Assembly: GCA_947489585.1 (NCBI GenBank) | Contig: CANLEE010000008.1 | Location: forward strand, 124,001-188,000 | Reading direction: 5' to 3' | Source: an uncultured Psychroserpens sp. | GTDB taxonomy: Bacteria > Bacteroidota > Bacteroidia > Flavobacteriales > Flavobacteriaceae | Length of the DNA: 64,000 nucleotides | Shown here: positions 45,916 to 53,447 of the stretch, one piece after another | How positions within the stretch are numbered: the first letter of the stretch is position 1 | Layout of the letters: each line of letters begins with the position of its first letter | The notes under the pieces: model-generated | Database searches by the model: none | Told to the model about the DNA's origin: nothing | What the model saw: the letters and a program-made list of their open reading frames with translations, nothing else | Program-made: the position numbers and the translations under genes

Positions 45916-46383
45916 ATGCAACTCAAAAAATTAAATACTGCATTTATTGTCACTACTGGTGTTTCGGTAGTTGTTTTTGTCTATTTGGTGTTTTTGGGAT
46001 ATGATGACATTAAAACTCTAAAAGATGTTATAAAAATTATTGCATCGATTCTATTTCCAATACCATTATTGTTTTTTGTGCGCTTTGTGTTAATAGAACA
46101 CTTTTTGCCTCAAAACACTGACGAATACAAACTGAAAAATCAAAAACCAGCTACCATATTACTTGTTGTGACCATGATCGTTGGTGTTGTGAGCATGCAA
46201 ACTATAGAATGGATGACAGGTCAAAAACTAGAAGACCATCTCATTTTTGCACATCTCATTAACTCCACTACCATAAGTAGCTATGTACTTAATTACATTT
46301 TGTATAACAATTTGAGAGTCAACGGAATTTTAAGCGGTGTCTTACTCTCATTAGCTATTCATGTATTTTTTCTAACCGTATAA
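45916..46383 (+). CDS. Four-helix membrane protein of unknown function
   Basis: A 155-residue protein with about four membrane segments (AFIVTTGVSVVVFVYLVFLG; IIASILFPIPLLFFVRFVLI; ILLVVTMIVGVVSM; ILSGVLLSLAIHVFFLTV). No motif is recognised. It follows the 52-residue peptide by one base and is likely co-transcribed with the genes to 49893. Confidence 0.65.
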   Translation: MQLKKLNTAFIVTTGVSVVVFVYLVFLGYDDIKTLKDVIKIIASILFPIPLLFFVRFVLIEHFLPQNTDEYKLKNQKPATILLVVTMIVGVVSMQTIEWMTGQKLEDHLIFAHLINSTTISSYVLNYILYNNLRVNGILSGVLLSLAIHVFFLTV

Positions 46384-46427
46384 TAGCATAAAAACAAAAA
46401 AAGTAAAATCATCAAAAATTTAAAATT

Positions 46428-46910
46428 ATGAATCCAATTATTCAACCTCCAAGACCCAAAACGAATGTTAACAAACGTGAATTGTTATTTACATTTCAAT
46501 CGATTATTGTTACAGGTCTACTAGCGTTTACAGCCATTGCATTTTTTCTTCACTTTAATTTGAGAATAGAAAAAGGCATTAAAGTTATTTTTGCGCCATT
46601 TTTATCAGTTGTGCCTCTATTATTTGTTCTATCTGTTCTTAGAGATTTGAGAAAAGGTTTTAAAGAAGGCAATTACTCAAAAGATGAGATTATAAAATTT
46701 GGTCTTATTACAGCAGGCATTACGGCTGCATTTACAGGAATTACATATCTGCTTACTCAAATAGGTGCTTTAGAAATATTGTTAGCAGCTATTATGGCCA
46801 TCTTAAGTATTGTATTCTTTTTAAGAAGTAAAATCAAAGACATTCTAGGAATGAGCATCATCACAGGAATCGCAGAAGGCATTATCGTCTACATGATTTT
46901 TTTGTTTTGA
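46428..46910 (+). CDS. Membrane protein of unknown function
   Basis: A 160-residue protein. A polar N-terminus (PIIQPPRPKTNVNKREL) is followed by about four membrane helices (SIIVTGLLAFTAIAFFLHF; FAPFLSVVPLLFVLSVL; FGLITAGITAAFTGITYLL; ILLAAIMAILSIVFFL). It resembles its upstream neighbour in size and topology but not clearly in sequence. No known family. Confidence 0.65.
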   Translation: MNPIIQPPRPKTNVNKRELLFTFQSIIVTGLLAFTAIAFFLHFNLRIEKGIKVIFAPFLSVVPLLFVLSVLRDLRKGFKEGNYSKDEIIKFGLITAGITAAFTGITYLLTQIGALEILLAAIMAILSIVFFLRSKIKDILGMSIITGIAEGIIVYMIFLF

Positions 46911-46931
46911 TGATAGGTTGGTTGGTGACCT

Positions 46932-46965
46932 AAAGCCTTTCAGGTGTAACAGCCTGGAGGGTTTT
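46932..46965. repeat. Imperfect hairpin in the membrane-protein run
   Basis: AAAGCCTTTCAGG, an eight-base loop, then CCTGGAGGGTTTT. The arms pair along their length if G-U pairs are allowed. It could be an attenuating mRNA hairpin or a member of an interspersed repeat family; no second copy was found here. Confidence 0.5.
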
Positions 46966-46984
46966 AAACCTTAAACAGATTATT

Positions 46985-47338
46985 ATGAAATCAATAAGAT
47001 TAGAGTATTTTAAAACAATAACCAAAAGTAAAACTAATGTTGGTCATTTGATTTTGACAATACTGTTAATTTCAATCCTAACATTTGGAGTTTTTATTTT
47101 GAGTTTCATTTTTGGTTGGCTATGTTGTATGCAGCCTGCTTCTAGTCTTACTATGTTTTCAAGTTTGACAACATTTATAATATTCACTACTGACCTTATA
47201 ATTTTATTTTCCATTTTATATGGATTATACCGACATTCTAAACGAAACAAAAAACTAAGCCATTGTAAAACTTATATTATTTTGACTTTTCTGTTATTGG
47301 GCGTCTATCTTATATTAATTTCAATGCTTTTGATTTAA
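46985..47338 (+). CDS. Three-helix membrane protein of unknown function
   Basis: A 117-residue protein with about three membrane segments (LILTILLISILTFGVFILSF; LTTFIIFTTDLIILFSIL; ILTFLLLGVYLILISMLL) and a short basic loop (RHSKRNKKLSH). A CCMQP motif lies between helices 1 and 2. Same strand as its neighbours, 74 bases after the previous gene with a hairpin between. No family recalled. Confidence 0.62.
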   Translation: MKSIRLEYFKTITKSKTNVGHLILTILLISILTFGVFILSFIFGWLCCMQPASSLTMFSSLTTFIIFTTDLIILFSILYGLYRHSKRNKKLSHCKTYIILTFLLLGVYLILISMLLI

Positions 47339-47347
47339 AATAAATTT

Positions 47348-48043
47348 ATGAAACCAAAACTCACAAAATATCTAACAGACTTCTCAAGCTTTAATTTGAC
47401 AAGGCCAATTTCTGATAAAATTCGACTTTTAGAAATTCTTGCCGTAGTGCTCACAGGTATAGGGAAATTTGTATTCATGGATTACCTCAATTGGCGACTT
47501 CCATTCGTAATCGTTGCTATTGTAGCTTGGTCACTCTATGTGTATTATCGTTATAAAAAAGATAAACAAGTGCTAGCAGATTGGGGATTTAGACGTGATA
47601 ATTTTAAAACTGTTTTAAAACTCATGCTACCTTTTGCAGTAGTGTCTGTGTTCTCATTTCTAATTATTGGTTATCTTCAAGACACCTTAAATCCAACATG
47701 GCATATCGTACCACTTTTAATTACTTATCCTATTTGGGGAACTGTTCAACAATTTCTCACTATTGGTTTAGTTGCCGGTAATTTGAGTACCTTGAAATTT
47801 ATAAAGCTTAAAAAAATAAGTGTCATTTTTATCACAGCTATATTATTTTCTTTGGTACATTATCCGTCAGTTTGGTTATTAATTGGAACATTTATTCTCG
47901 CCTTAGTTTATGGGTACATTTATTTGAAGGCTAAAAACCTATATGTATTAGGGTTATTTCATGGATGGCTTGGGGCTTTATTTTATTATACAGTTGTTAA
48001 TCAAGATCCTTTTGCTGATGTGTTTTTAAAACTATTAAATTAA
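47348..48043 (+). CDS. CPBP-like intramembrane protein, lacking the Glu-Glu motif
   Basis: A 231-residue protein with about seven membrane helices. The order of motifs matches the CPBP/Abi family: WGTVQQFLTIGL, then FSLVHYPSVW, then LFHGWLGALFYY. The first motif normally has E-E-x-x-x-R; here it is Q-Q with no arginine, so protease activity is doubtful although the two His positions are kept. It may be a non-catalytic relative. Tight spacing (6 bases) to the DUF2157 gene. Confidence 0.68.
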   Translation: MKPKLTKYLTDFSSFNLTRPISDKIRLLEILAVVLTGIGKFVFMDYLNWRLPFVIVAIVAWSLYVYYRYKKDKQVLADWGFRRDNFKTVLKLMLPFAVVSVFSFLIIGYLQDTLNPTWHIVPLLITYPIWGTVQQFLTIGLVAGNLSTLKFIKLKKISVIFITAILFSLVHYPSVWLLIGTFILALVYGYIYLKAKNLYVLGLFHGWLGALFYYTVVNQDPFADVFLKLLN

Positions 48044-48049
48044 AAAACA

Positions 48050-49342
48050 ATGAACTCAAAACTTATAAATGAATTATCAGATTTGGTAAATAATGATATA
48101 ATCTCACAAGAAGTTGCTTCAAAAATTGAGGAGTACTATCACTCCAAACAACAAAATACTCCTAATAAATTGTTTACTGTTTTTGGTGTTTTGGGCTCGC
48201 TATTGGTTGGTTTAGGGATTATTCTAATTCTTGCTCATAATTGGGATGATTTTGCTAGAACAACAAAAACCATATTTGCTTTTTTACCATTGGTTATAGG
48301 TCAATGTTTTGTTGCGTTTTCTATTCTGAAAAGAAAAAGCAATACTTGGAAAGAGGCTTCAGGAACATTTTTGTTTTTTGCTATCGGTTCGAGTATTGCA
48401 CTTGTAAGTCAGATATATAATATTCCAGGAAATTTAAGTACCTATGTTTTAACTTGGATTGTTTTGAGTTTGCCTTTGGTATATCTCTTAAAATCTAATT
48501 CAGTGGCTATTTTAAATATCATATGTATCACCTATTATGCTTTTGAAGTTGGTTACGGATTTGCAACCTTTAATCAAGCACCTTGGCTGTACCTTGTATT
48601 GATTGCTTTGTTGATTCCGCATTATTTGCAATTACTCAAACACAAAAACACATCAAATATCACGTCCATATTTAATTGGTTGTTCCCATTAAGTTTTACT
48701 ATAGTACTTGGTGCTTTTGTTGATCACCTTTCTGAATTAGGATTCTTGATGTACTTGTTATTGTTTAGTCTATTTTATAACCTAGGGAAAACCCCATTGT
48801 TTGAGAATCAAAAATTACGAAGAAATGGTTATTTGATTTTTGGATCCTTAGGTATTGTAATCATGATATTAACCATGAGTTTTGATAGTTTTTGGTATTT
48901 AGAACAGTTCTTTTTAAATGCCCAAGAAAGCTATGTTTCAATAGTTCTTTTTATTACAAATTTAGGCCTTCTTGCATATTTGTATTCAAAGCGATGGATT
49001 AAAGGGTTTAATGTGTTTCAACACCTCTTTATTCTGTTTACAATCCTTTACATTTTTGGGTTGAATATTCCAGTTTTTGGGACCATAATAGTGAATTTGA
49101 TTGTTTTAGCCTTAGGAATAACAACCATCAAAATTGGAGCAGATAAATTTCATTTTGGGATATTAAATTATGGTCTTCTAATAATCACTGCATTAGTTGT
49201 ATGCCGATTTTTTGATACTAATATGAGTTTTGTAATTAGAGGATTATTATTTGTGTCTGTTGGTCTTGGATTCTTTTTTACCAATTATATAATGCTGAAA
49301 AAACAGAAGTCCAAAGTAGAATCATTAAAAACGAACTCATGA
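48050..49342 (+). CDS. DUF2157 membrane protein
   Basis: A 430-residue protein with a soluble N-terminus (about 1-40, NELSDLVNNDIISQEVASKI) and roughly twelve membrane helices. GVLGSLLVGLGIILILAHNW is the familiar DUF2157 block. The family is often followed by a GDYXXLXY protein, as here, where the two genes overlap by four bases. Function unknown; envelope location expected. Confidence 0.85.
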   Translation: MNSKLINELSDLVNNDIISQEVASKIEEYYHSKQQNTPNKLFTVFGVLGSLLVGLGIILILAHNWDDFARTTKTIFAFLPLVIGQCFVAFSILKRKSNTWKEASGTFLFFAIGSSIALVSQIYNIPGNLSTYVLTWIVLSLPLVYLLKSNSVAILNIICITYYAFEVGYGFATFNQAPWLYLVLIALLIPHYLQLLKHKNTSNITSIFNWLFPLSFTIVLGAFVDHLSELGFLMYLLLFSLFYNLGKTPLFENQKLRRNGYLIFGSLGIVIMILTMSFDSFWYLEQFFLNAQESYVSIVLFITNLGLLAYLYSKRWIKGFNVFQHLFILFTILYIFGLNIPVFGTIIVNLIVLALGITTIKIGADKFHFGILNYGLLIITALVVCRFFDTNMSFVIRGLLFVSVGLGFFFTNYIMLKKQKSKVESLKTNS

Positions 49343-49893
49343 AAACGATACATATTTTTATTCTATTTATCATTGTAGCTGTGGCGCAGATTGCAGTGCC
49401 AGCTCAAATGATTTTTAACCGCGAATCTATTTTAAACTCAGGGATGGCTTATAAGTTTAAAACTGAACCTGTCGATCCTACCGATCCTTTTAAAGGAAAG
49501 TATATCATACTTAATTATGAATTAGATCATATTAAAATGACAAACAATAACTGGCAAAGAAATCAAGAGATCTATGTTTCAATAACGAACGATAGTCTCG
49601 GGTTTGCTAAAGCAACTTCGGTAAGCATAGAGCAACCTGAATTGGGATCTTTCGTTTCGGCTAAAGTGGAATGGTATAGTGAAAGAGACAGTATTTTACG
49701 TTTTACATTGCCATTTAATGAATTTTATATGGATGAATACAAGGCCTATGATGCTGAAGTAGCTCATAGAGATGCGCAACGAGACTCATTGCCAAATAAC
49801 ACCTACGCTTTGGTATATGTTAAAGAAGGTGAAGCGGTTTTAGATAACGTGTTTATTAATGATATACCAATTGCAAAATTTGTTGAGCAATAA
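49339..49893 (+). CDS. GDYXXLXY-type protein
   Basis: A 184-residue protein with one N-terminal membrane anchor (IHIFILFIIVAVAQIAVPAQ) and an extracytoplasmic beta-rich domain. The hallmark appears as GKYIILNYEL, with Lys in place of Asp. It overlaps the DUF2157 gene by four bases, the usual partnership. Function unknown. Confidence 0.83.
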   Translation: MKTIHIFILFIIVAVAQIAVPAQMIFNRESILNSGMAYKFKTEPVDPTDPFKGKYIILNYELDHIKMTNNNWQRNQEIYVSITNDSLGFAKATSVSIEQPELGSFVSAKVEWYSERDSILRFTLPFNEFYMDEYKAYDAEVAHRDAQRDSLPNNTYALVYVKEGEAVLDNVFINDIPIAKFVEQ

Positions 49894-49940
49894 GCGAAAT
49901 TTAATTAACTTTGGAAGGAAATCAAAAACACTAATTTCTA

Positions 49941-51590
49941 ATGAAAAAACTAATTATAGTATTGATTGTAGCTACTTTTTTTTATGCTTGTAAAGCCGAT
50001 AAAAAAGAAGTTGTTGCAGAAGATGAAACCTCTAAAGTTGATCCAAGTATTATGGAAAAAAACCTAAGTAAATATGTGAGTTTCAAATTAACGGCAGATG
50101 TGTCTAAGCTATCAGCAAAAGAACGCCAAATGTTGCCGTATTTAATTGAAGCAGCTAATATGATGAATGATTTATTCTGGTATGAGTCCTATGGAGATAA
50201 AAGTGAATTACTGAAGTCTATTTCAGATGAAAACACTAAAAAGTTTGTTGAGATTAATTATGGTCCTTGGGATCGTTTAGATGGAAATGCTTCTTTTGTT
50301 GAAGGTATTGGTCCAAAACCTGCAGGTGCAAATTTCTATCCAAAAGATATGACCAAAGCAGAATTTGAAGCTGCCGATATCGAAAACAAATCGAGTATTT
50401 ACAATTTTGTACGTCGTGATGAAAGTGGGAAATTGTATTCAATTCCTTACCATAAGCAATTTGAGAGTAAGTTGAAAGAAGTGTCACAATTATTAGTGAG
50501 AGCATCAGAATTAGCTGAAGATGCTGGACTAAAAACGTATTTAGAATTAAGAGCAAAAGCCTTATTAGATGATGATTATCAGCCTAGTGATTTGGCTTGG
50601 ATGGATATGAAAACAAATACGATTGACATTGTTATTGGTCCAATTGAAACCTATGAAGACCAACTATTTGGTAACAAAGCAGCTCATGAAGGTTATGTGT
50701 TAATCAAGGATCAAGAGTGGAGCAAACGTTTAGCTAAGTTTAGTGCTTATTTACCAGAGTTGCAAATAGGGCTTCCAGTTGACGAGGCTTATAAGCAAGA
50801 AAGGCCAGGAACTGATAGCGACCTCAATGCTTATGATGTTGTGTTTTATGCTGGAGATTGTAATTCGGGAAGTAAAACGATTGCTATTAACTTGCCAAAT
50901 GATGAAGAAGTACAATTACAAAAAGGAACACGTCGTTTACAACTTAAAAATGCCATGCGTGCTAAATTTGATAAAATCTTATTACCTATTTCTAAGGTTT
51001 TAATCGATGAAAGCCAGCGTAAGCATATTACATTTGATGCGTTCTTTTCTAATACAATGTTTCATGAAGTGGCTCATGGTTTAGGAATCAAAAACACAAT
51101 CAATGGTAAAGGTACAGTAAGAACTGCATTAAAAGAACATTCTAGTGCTTTAGAAGAAGGTAAGGCAGATATTCTTGGATTATACATGATTCAACAGTTA
51201 AATGCTAAAGGTGAATTAACCGATGATTTAAAAGATAATATGGTGACCTTTATGGCTGGTATTTTTAGATCTGTACGTTTTGGAGCTTCATCGGCTCACG
51301 GAAAAGCAAATATGATTCGCTTTAATTTTTTCAAGGAAAAAGGTGCTTTCACTAGAAATGAAGATGGTACTTATAAAGTTGATTTTGATAAAATGGAAGT
51401 CGCAATGCGAGATTTGTCTAATCTTATATTAACCTTACAAGGTAATGGTGATTATAACGGTGTTGCTCAATTGGTTGCTGAAAAGGGAATTATTTCTAAA
51501 GAATTACAAGCAGATTTAGATCGTTTAAGCGATGCCAACATTCCTGTCGATGTTGTTTTTGAACAAGGCGTTCAGGTATTAGGTTTATAA
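49941..51590 (+). CDS. M49-like (dipeptidyl peptidase III-related) zinc peptidase lipoprotein
   Basis: A 549-residue lipoprotein (lipobox FFYAC, Cys17). It has a gluzincin motif H375-E376-V-A-H379 and a second segment EEGKAD (E405/E406) that would give the third zinc ligand. These match the M49 dipeptidyl peptidase III fold, except that the usual motif is HExxxH and this one is HExxH. Also typical: YESYGDKSELL and NLPNDEEV. Likely trims short peptides in the periplasm or at the outer membrane. It ends at a clear hairpin terminator. Confidence 0.83.
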   Translation: MKKLIIVLIVATFFYACKADKKEVVAEDETSKVDPSIMEKNLSKYVSFKLTADVSKLSAKERQMLPYLIEAANMMNDLFWYESYGDKSELLKSISDENTKKFVEINYGPWDRLDGNASFVEGIGPKPAGANFYPKDMTKAEFEAADIENKSSIYNFVRRDESGKLYSIPYHKQFESKLKEVSQLLVRASELAEDAGLKTYLELRAKALLDDDYQPSDLAWMDMKTNTIDIVIGPIETYEDQLFGNKAAHEGYVLIKDQEWSKRLAKFSAYLPELQIGLPVDEAYKQERPGTDSDLNAYDVVFYAGDCNSGSKTIAINLPNDEEVQLQKGTRRLQLKNAMRAKFDKILLPISKVLIDESQRKHITFDAFFSNTMFHEVAHGLGIKNTINGKGTVRTALKEHSSALEEGKADILGLYMIQQLNAKGELTDDLKDNMVTFMAGIFRSVRFGASSAHGKANMIRFNFFKEKGAFTRNEDGTYKVDFDKMEVAMRDLSNLILTLQGNGDYNGVAQLVAEKGIISKELQADLDRLSDANIPVDVVFEQGVQVLGL

Positions 51591-51613
51591 TACTTCATTT
51601 GATATATAACCAT

Positions 51614-51644
51614 AAAGGCTTTAGTGTATCACTAGAGCCTTTTT
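51614..51644 (+). terminator. Rho-independent terminator
   Basis: AAAGGCTTTAGTG, a short loop, then CACTAGAGCCTTTTT. One T-G pair lies in the stem. It follows the M49-like gene by 23 bases and leads into the hydrolase pair. Confidence 0.8.
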
Positions 51645-51692
51645 GTATTATTTCGGTTTAATTTTATATCTTGTTAGAACAAACTATGCTTT

Positions 51693-52571
51693 ATGCCATA
51701 TTGGTTGTCCATTGTTATTACTGTTTTTGTTATCTATATTGCTATTAGTATTGCTTTATACTATTTGCAAGACTATATGTTATTTAAACCTGAAAAACTA
51801 CCTGCCGATTTTCAGTTTGATTATGCCAACCAAGATACCAAAGAATATAACCTTGAAACACGCGATGGCGCTATTATAAATGGTTTACGGTTTTTTCCGA
51901 AAGGAGAAAGTAAAGGGGTTGTTATTTATCTAAAAGGAAATTCTAAAAGTATTAAAGGTTGGGGGAAATTTGCGGTAGATTTTACGAGACATGGCTATAA
52001 TGTATTAATGGTTGATTATCGTGGCTTCGGAAAAAGTACAGGTAGGCGTTCACAAAAAGCAATTAAACGCGATTTACAATTGGTCTATAATAAAGTGAAA
52101 GAACAAACAACCGAAGACCGAATTATTCTTTACGGAAGGTCATTAGGATCTGGATTTGCAGCCAAATTAGCATCAATGAATCACCCCAAAATGCTCATTC
52201 TAGATGCGCCTTATTATAGTTTAACGAAAGTAACGGCACGCTATGCACCATTTATGCCTTTGTCATTATTGATGAAGTATCCATTACCAACTTATAAATG
52301 GTTGAAATATGTACAATGTCCAATTCATATTATTCATGGTACGCATGATAAGTTGATTCCATTTAAAACGAGTTTGAAACTGTCTAAGGTGAATCCAAAA
52401 CTCACCAAATTACATACGGTAATTGGAGGTGGTCATAAAAATCTGAATAATTTTGAATCGTATCATAGCATGTTAGACGATATTTTAAACAAAACACCCA
52501 AAACCATCGATTTAGAAACCACAAGTATCAATGTCATTCATTCCTCAAAACCGACTAAGAAAAAGGCTTAA
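51693..52571 (+). CDS. Membrane-anchored alpha/beta hydrolase (first of tandem pair)
   Basis: A 292-residue hydrolase with an N-terminal membrane helix (IVITVFVIYIAISIALYYL) and an ABHD13/BEM46-like fold. The nucleophile is Ser150 in YGRSLGSG; an aspartate in HGTHDKLIP and a histidine in GGGHKNL complete the triad. The oxyanion segment reads YLKGN where the second copy has the usual YFHGN. The substrate is probably an ester or amide; not determined. The 3' end overlaps the next gene by 41 bases. Confidence 0.85.
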   Translation: MPYWLSIVITVFVIYIAISIALYYLQDYMLFKPEKLPADFQFDYANQDTKEYNLETRDGAIINGLRFFPKGESKGVVIYLKGNSKSIKGWGKFAVDFTRHGYNVLMVDYRGFGKSTGRRSQKAIKRDLQLVYNKVKEQTTEDRIILYGRSLGSGFAAKLASMNHPKMLILDAPYYSLTKVTARYAPFMPLSLLMKYPLPTYKWLKYVQCPIHIIHGTHDKLIPFKTSLKLSKVNPKLTKLHTVIGGGHKNLNNFESYHSMLDDILNKTPKTIDLETTSINVIHSSKPTKKKA

Positions 52572-53358
52572 AAAAGTACTTAAAGTACTTTTGATTTTAT
52601 ATGTTATGATAAGCGCATCACTCTATTTTTTACAAGAAAAACTACTATTCTTACCAACGGTTTTAGAACAAGATTATCAATATGAATTTGCATATCCATT
52701 TGAAGAAGCATTCCTTAGGCCAGCTGAAGATGTGCTTATTAATGCAATACATTTTAAAGTTGAAAACCCGAAAGGGGTTATTTTATATTTTCATGGAAAT
52801 GCGGGTGATTTGAGTCGCTGGGGAACTATTGGTGAATTTTTTGTCGCCAAAGATTATGACGTATTTATCATAGATTATCGTACCTATGGAAAGAGTAAAG
52901 GTAAGTTAAGTGAACAAGCGTTTTATGATGATGCTCAGTATTGTTATGACTACCTTCTGAAACACTATTCTGAAAGTGAGATTACCGTATATGGTCGCTC
53001 TCTAGGTACTGGAGTTTCTACATTTCTCGCTTCAAAAAATAAACCGAAACAATTAATTTTAGAGACACCATATTATAGTATTTTGGATGTGGCGAAACAT
53101 CGGTTTCCAATATTTCCAGTTACTGCCTTACTAAAATATAAATTTCCGTCTCATGAATTTATCGTAGATGTGAACTGTCCAATTACCATGTTTCATGGAA
53201 CAGATGATAGTGTTGTGCCTTATACTTCGGCAGAAAAATTAAAAGAAGTTGCACCTTCAGATAAAACGAGATTTGTCACCATTGAAGGTGGTGGTCATAA
53301 TAATTTGGTTGAGTTTGAGACTTATAGATCTGTTATTGATGCGATTTTAAATAATTAG
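52531..53358 (+). CDS. Membrane-anchored alpha/beta hydrolase (second of tandem pair)
   Basis: A 275-residue paralogue of the gene before it. Membrane helix (VLKVLLILYVMISASLYFLQ), oxyanion motif YFHGNAGDLSRW, nucleophile Ser157 in YGRSLGTG, Asp in HGTDDSVVP, and His in GGGHNNL. The start at 52531 is supported because the helix aligns with that of the first copy and would be lost with later starts; it forces a 41-base overlap with the upstream gene. A tandem duplication with some divergence. Confidence 0.85.
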   Translation: MSFIPQNRLRKRLKKVLKVLLILYVMISASLYFLQEKLLFLPTVLEQDYQYEFAYPFEEAFLRPAEDVLINAIHFKVENPKGVILYFHGNAGDLSRWGTIGEFFVAKDYDVFIIDYRTYGKSKGKLSEQAFYDDAQYCYDYLLKHYSESEITVYGRSLGTGVSTFLASKNKPKQLILETPYYSILDVAKHRFPIFPVTALLKYKFPSHEFIVDVNCPITMFHGTDDSVVPYTSAEKLKEVAPSDKTRFVTIEGGGHNNLVEFETYRSVIDAILNN

Positions 53359-53395
53359 ATTTTCCTAATAAAAACACCTTGTATAAGAAGTATAA

Positions 53396-53425
53396 AAAAA
53401 GCCCCAGAAATCTCTGGAGCTTTTT
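53396..53425. terminator. Bidirectional terminator
   Basis: AAAAAGCCCCAGA and TCTGGAGCTTTTT pair around AATC, with one C-A mismatch. It stands between the convergent hydrolase and metzincin-like genes. Confidence 0.8.
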
Positions 53426-53447
53426 AAATTATTTAAAGGAATAAATC

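Noticed and set aside
50254..51003. Frames of 100 and 74 residues within the M49-like gene
   Set aside because: Overlap with a clearly supported coding frame that carries the zinc motif; no independent support.
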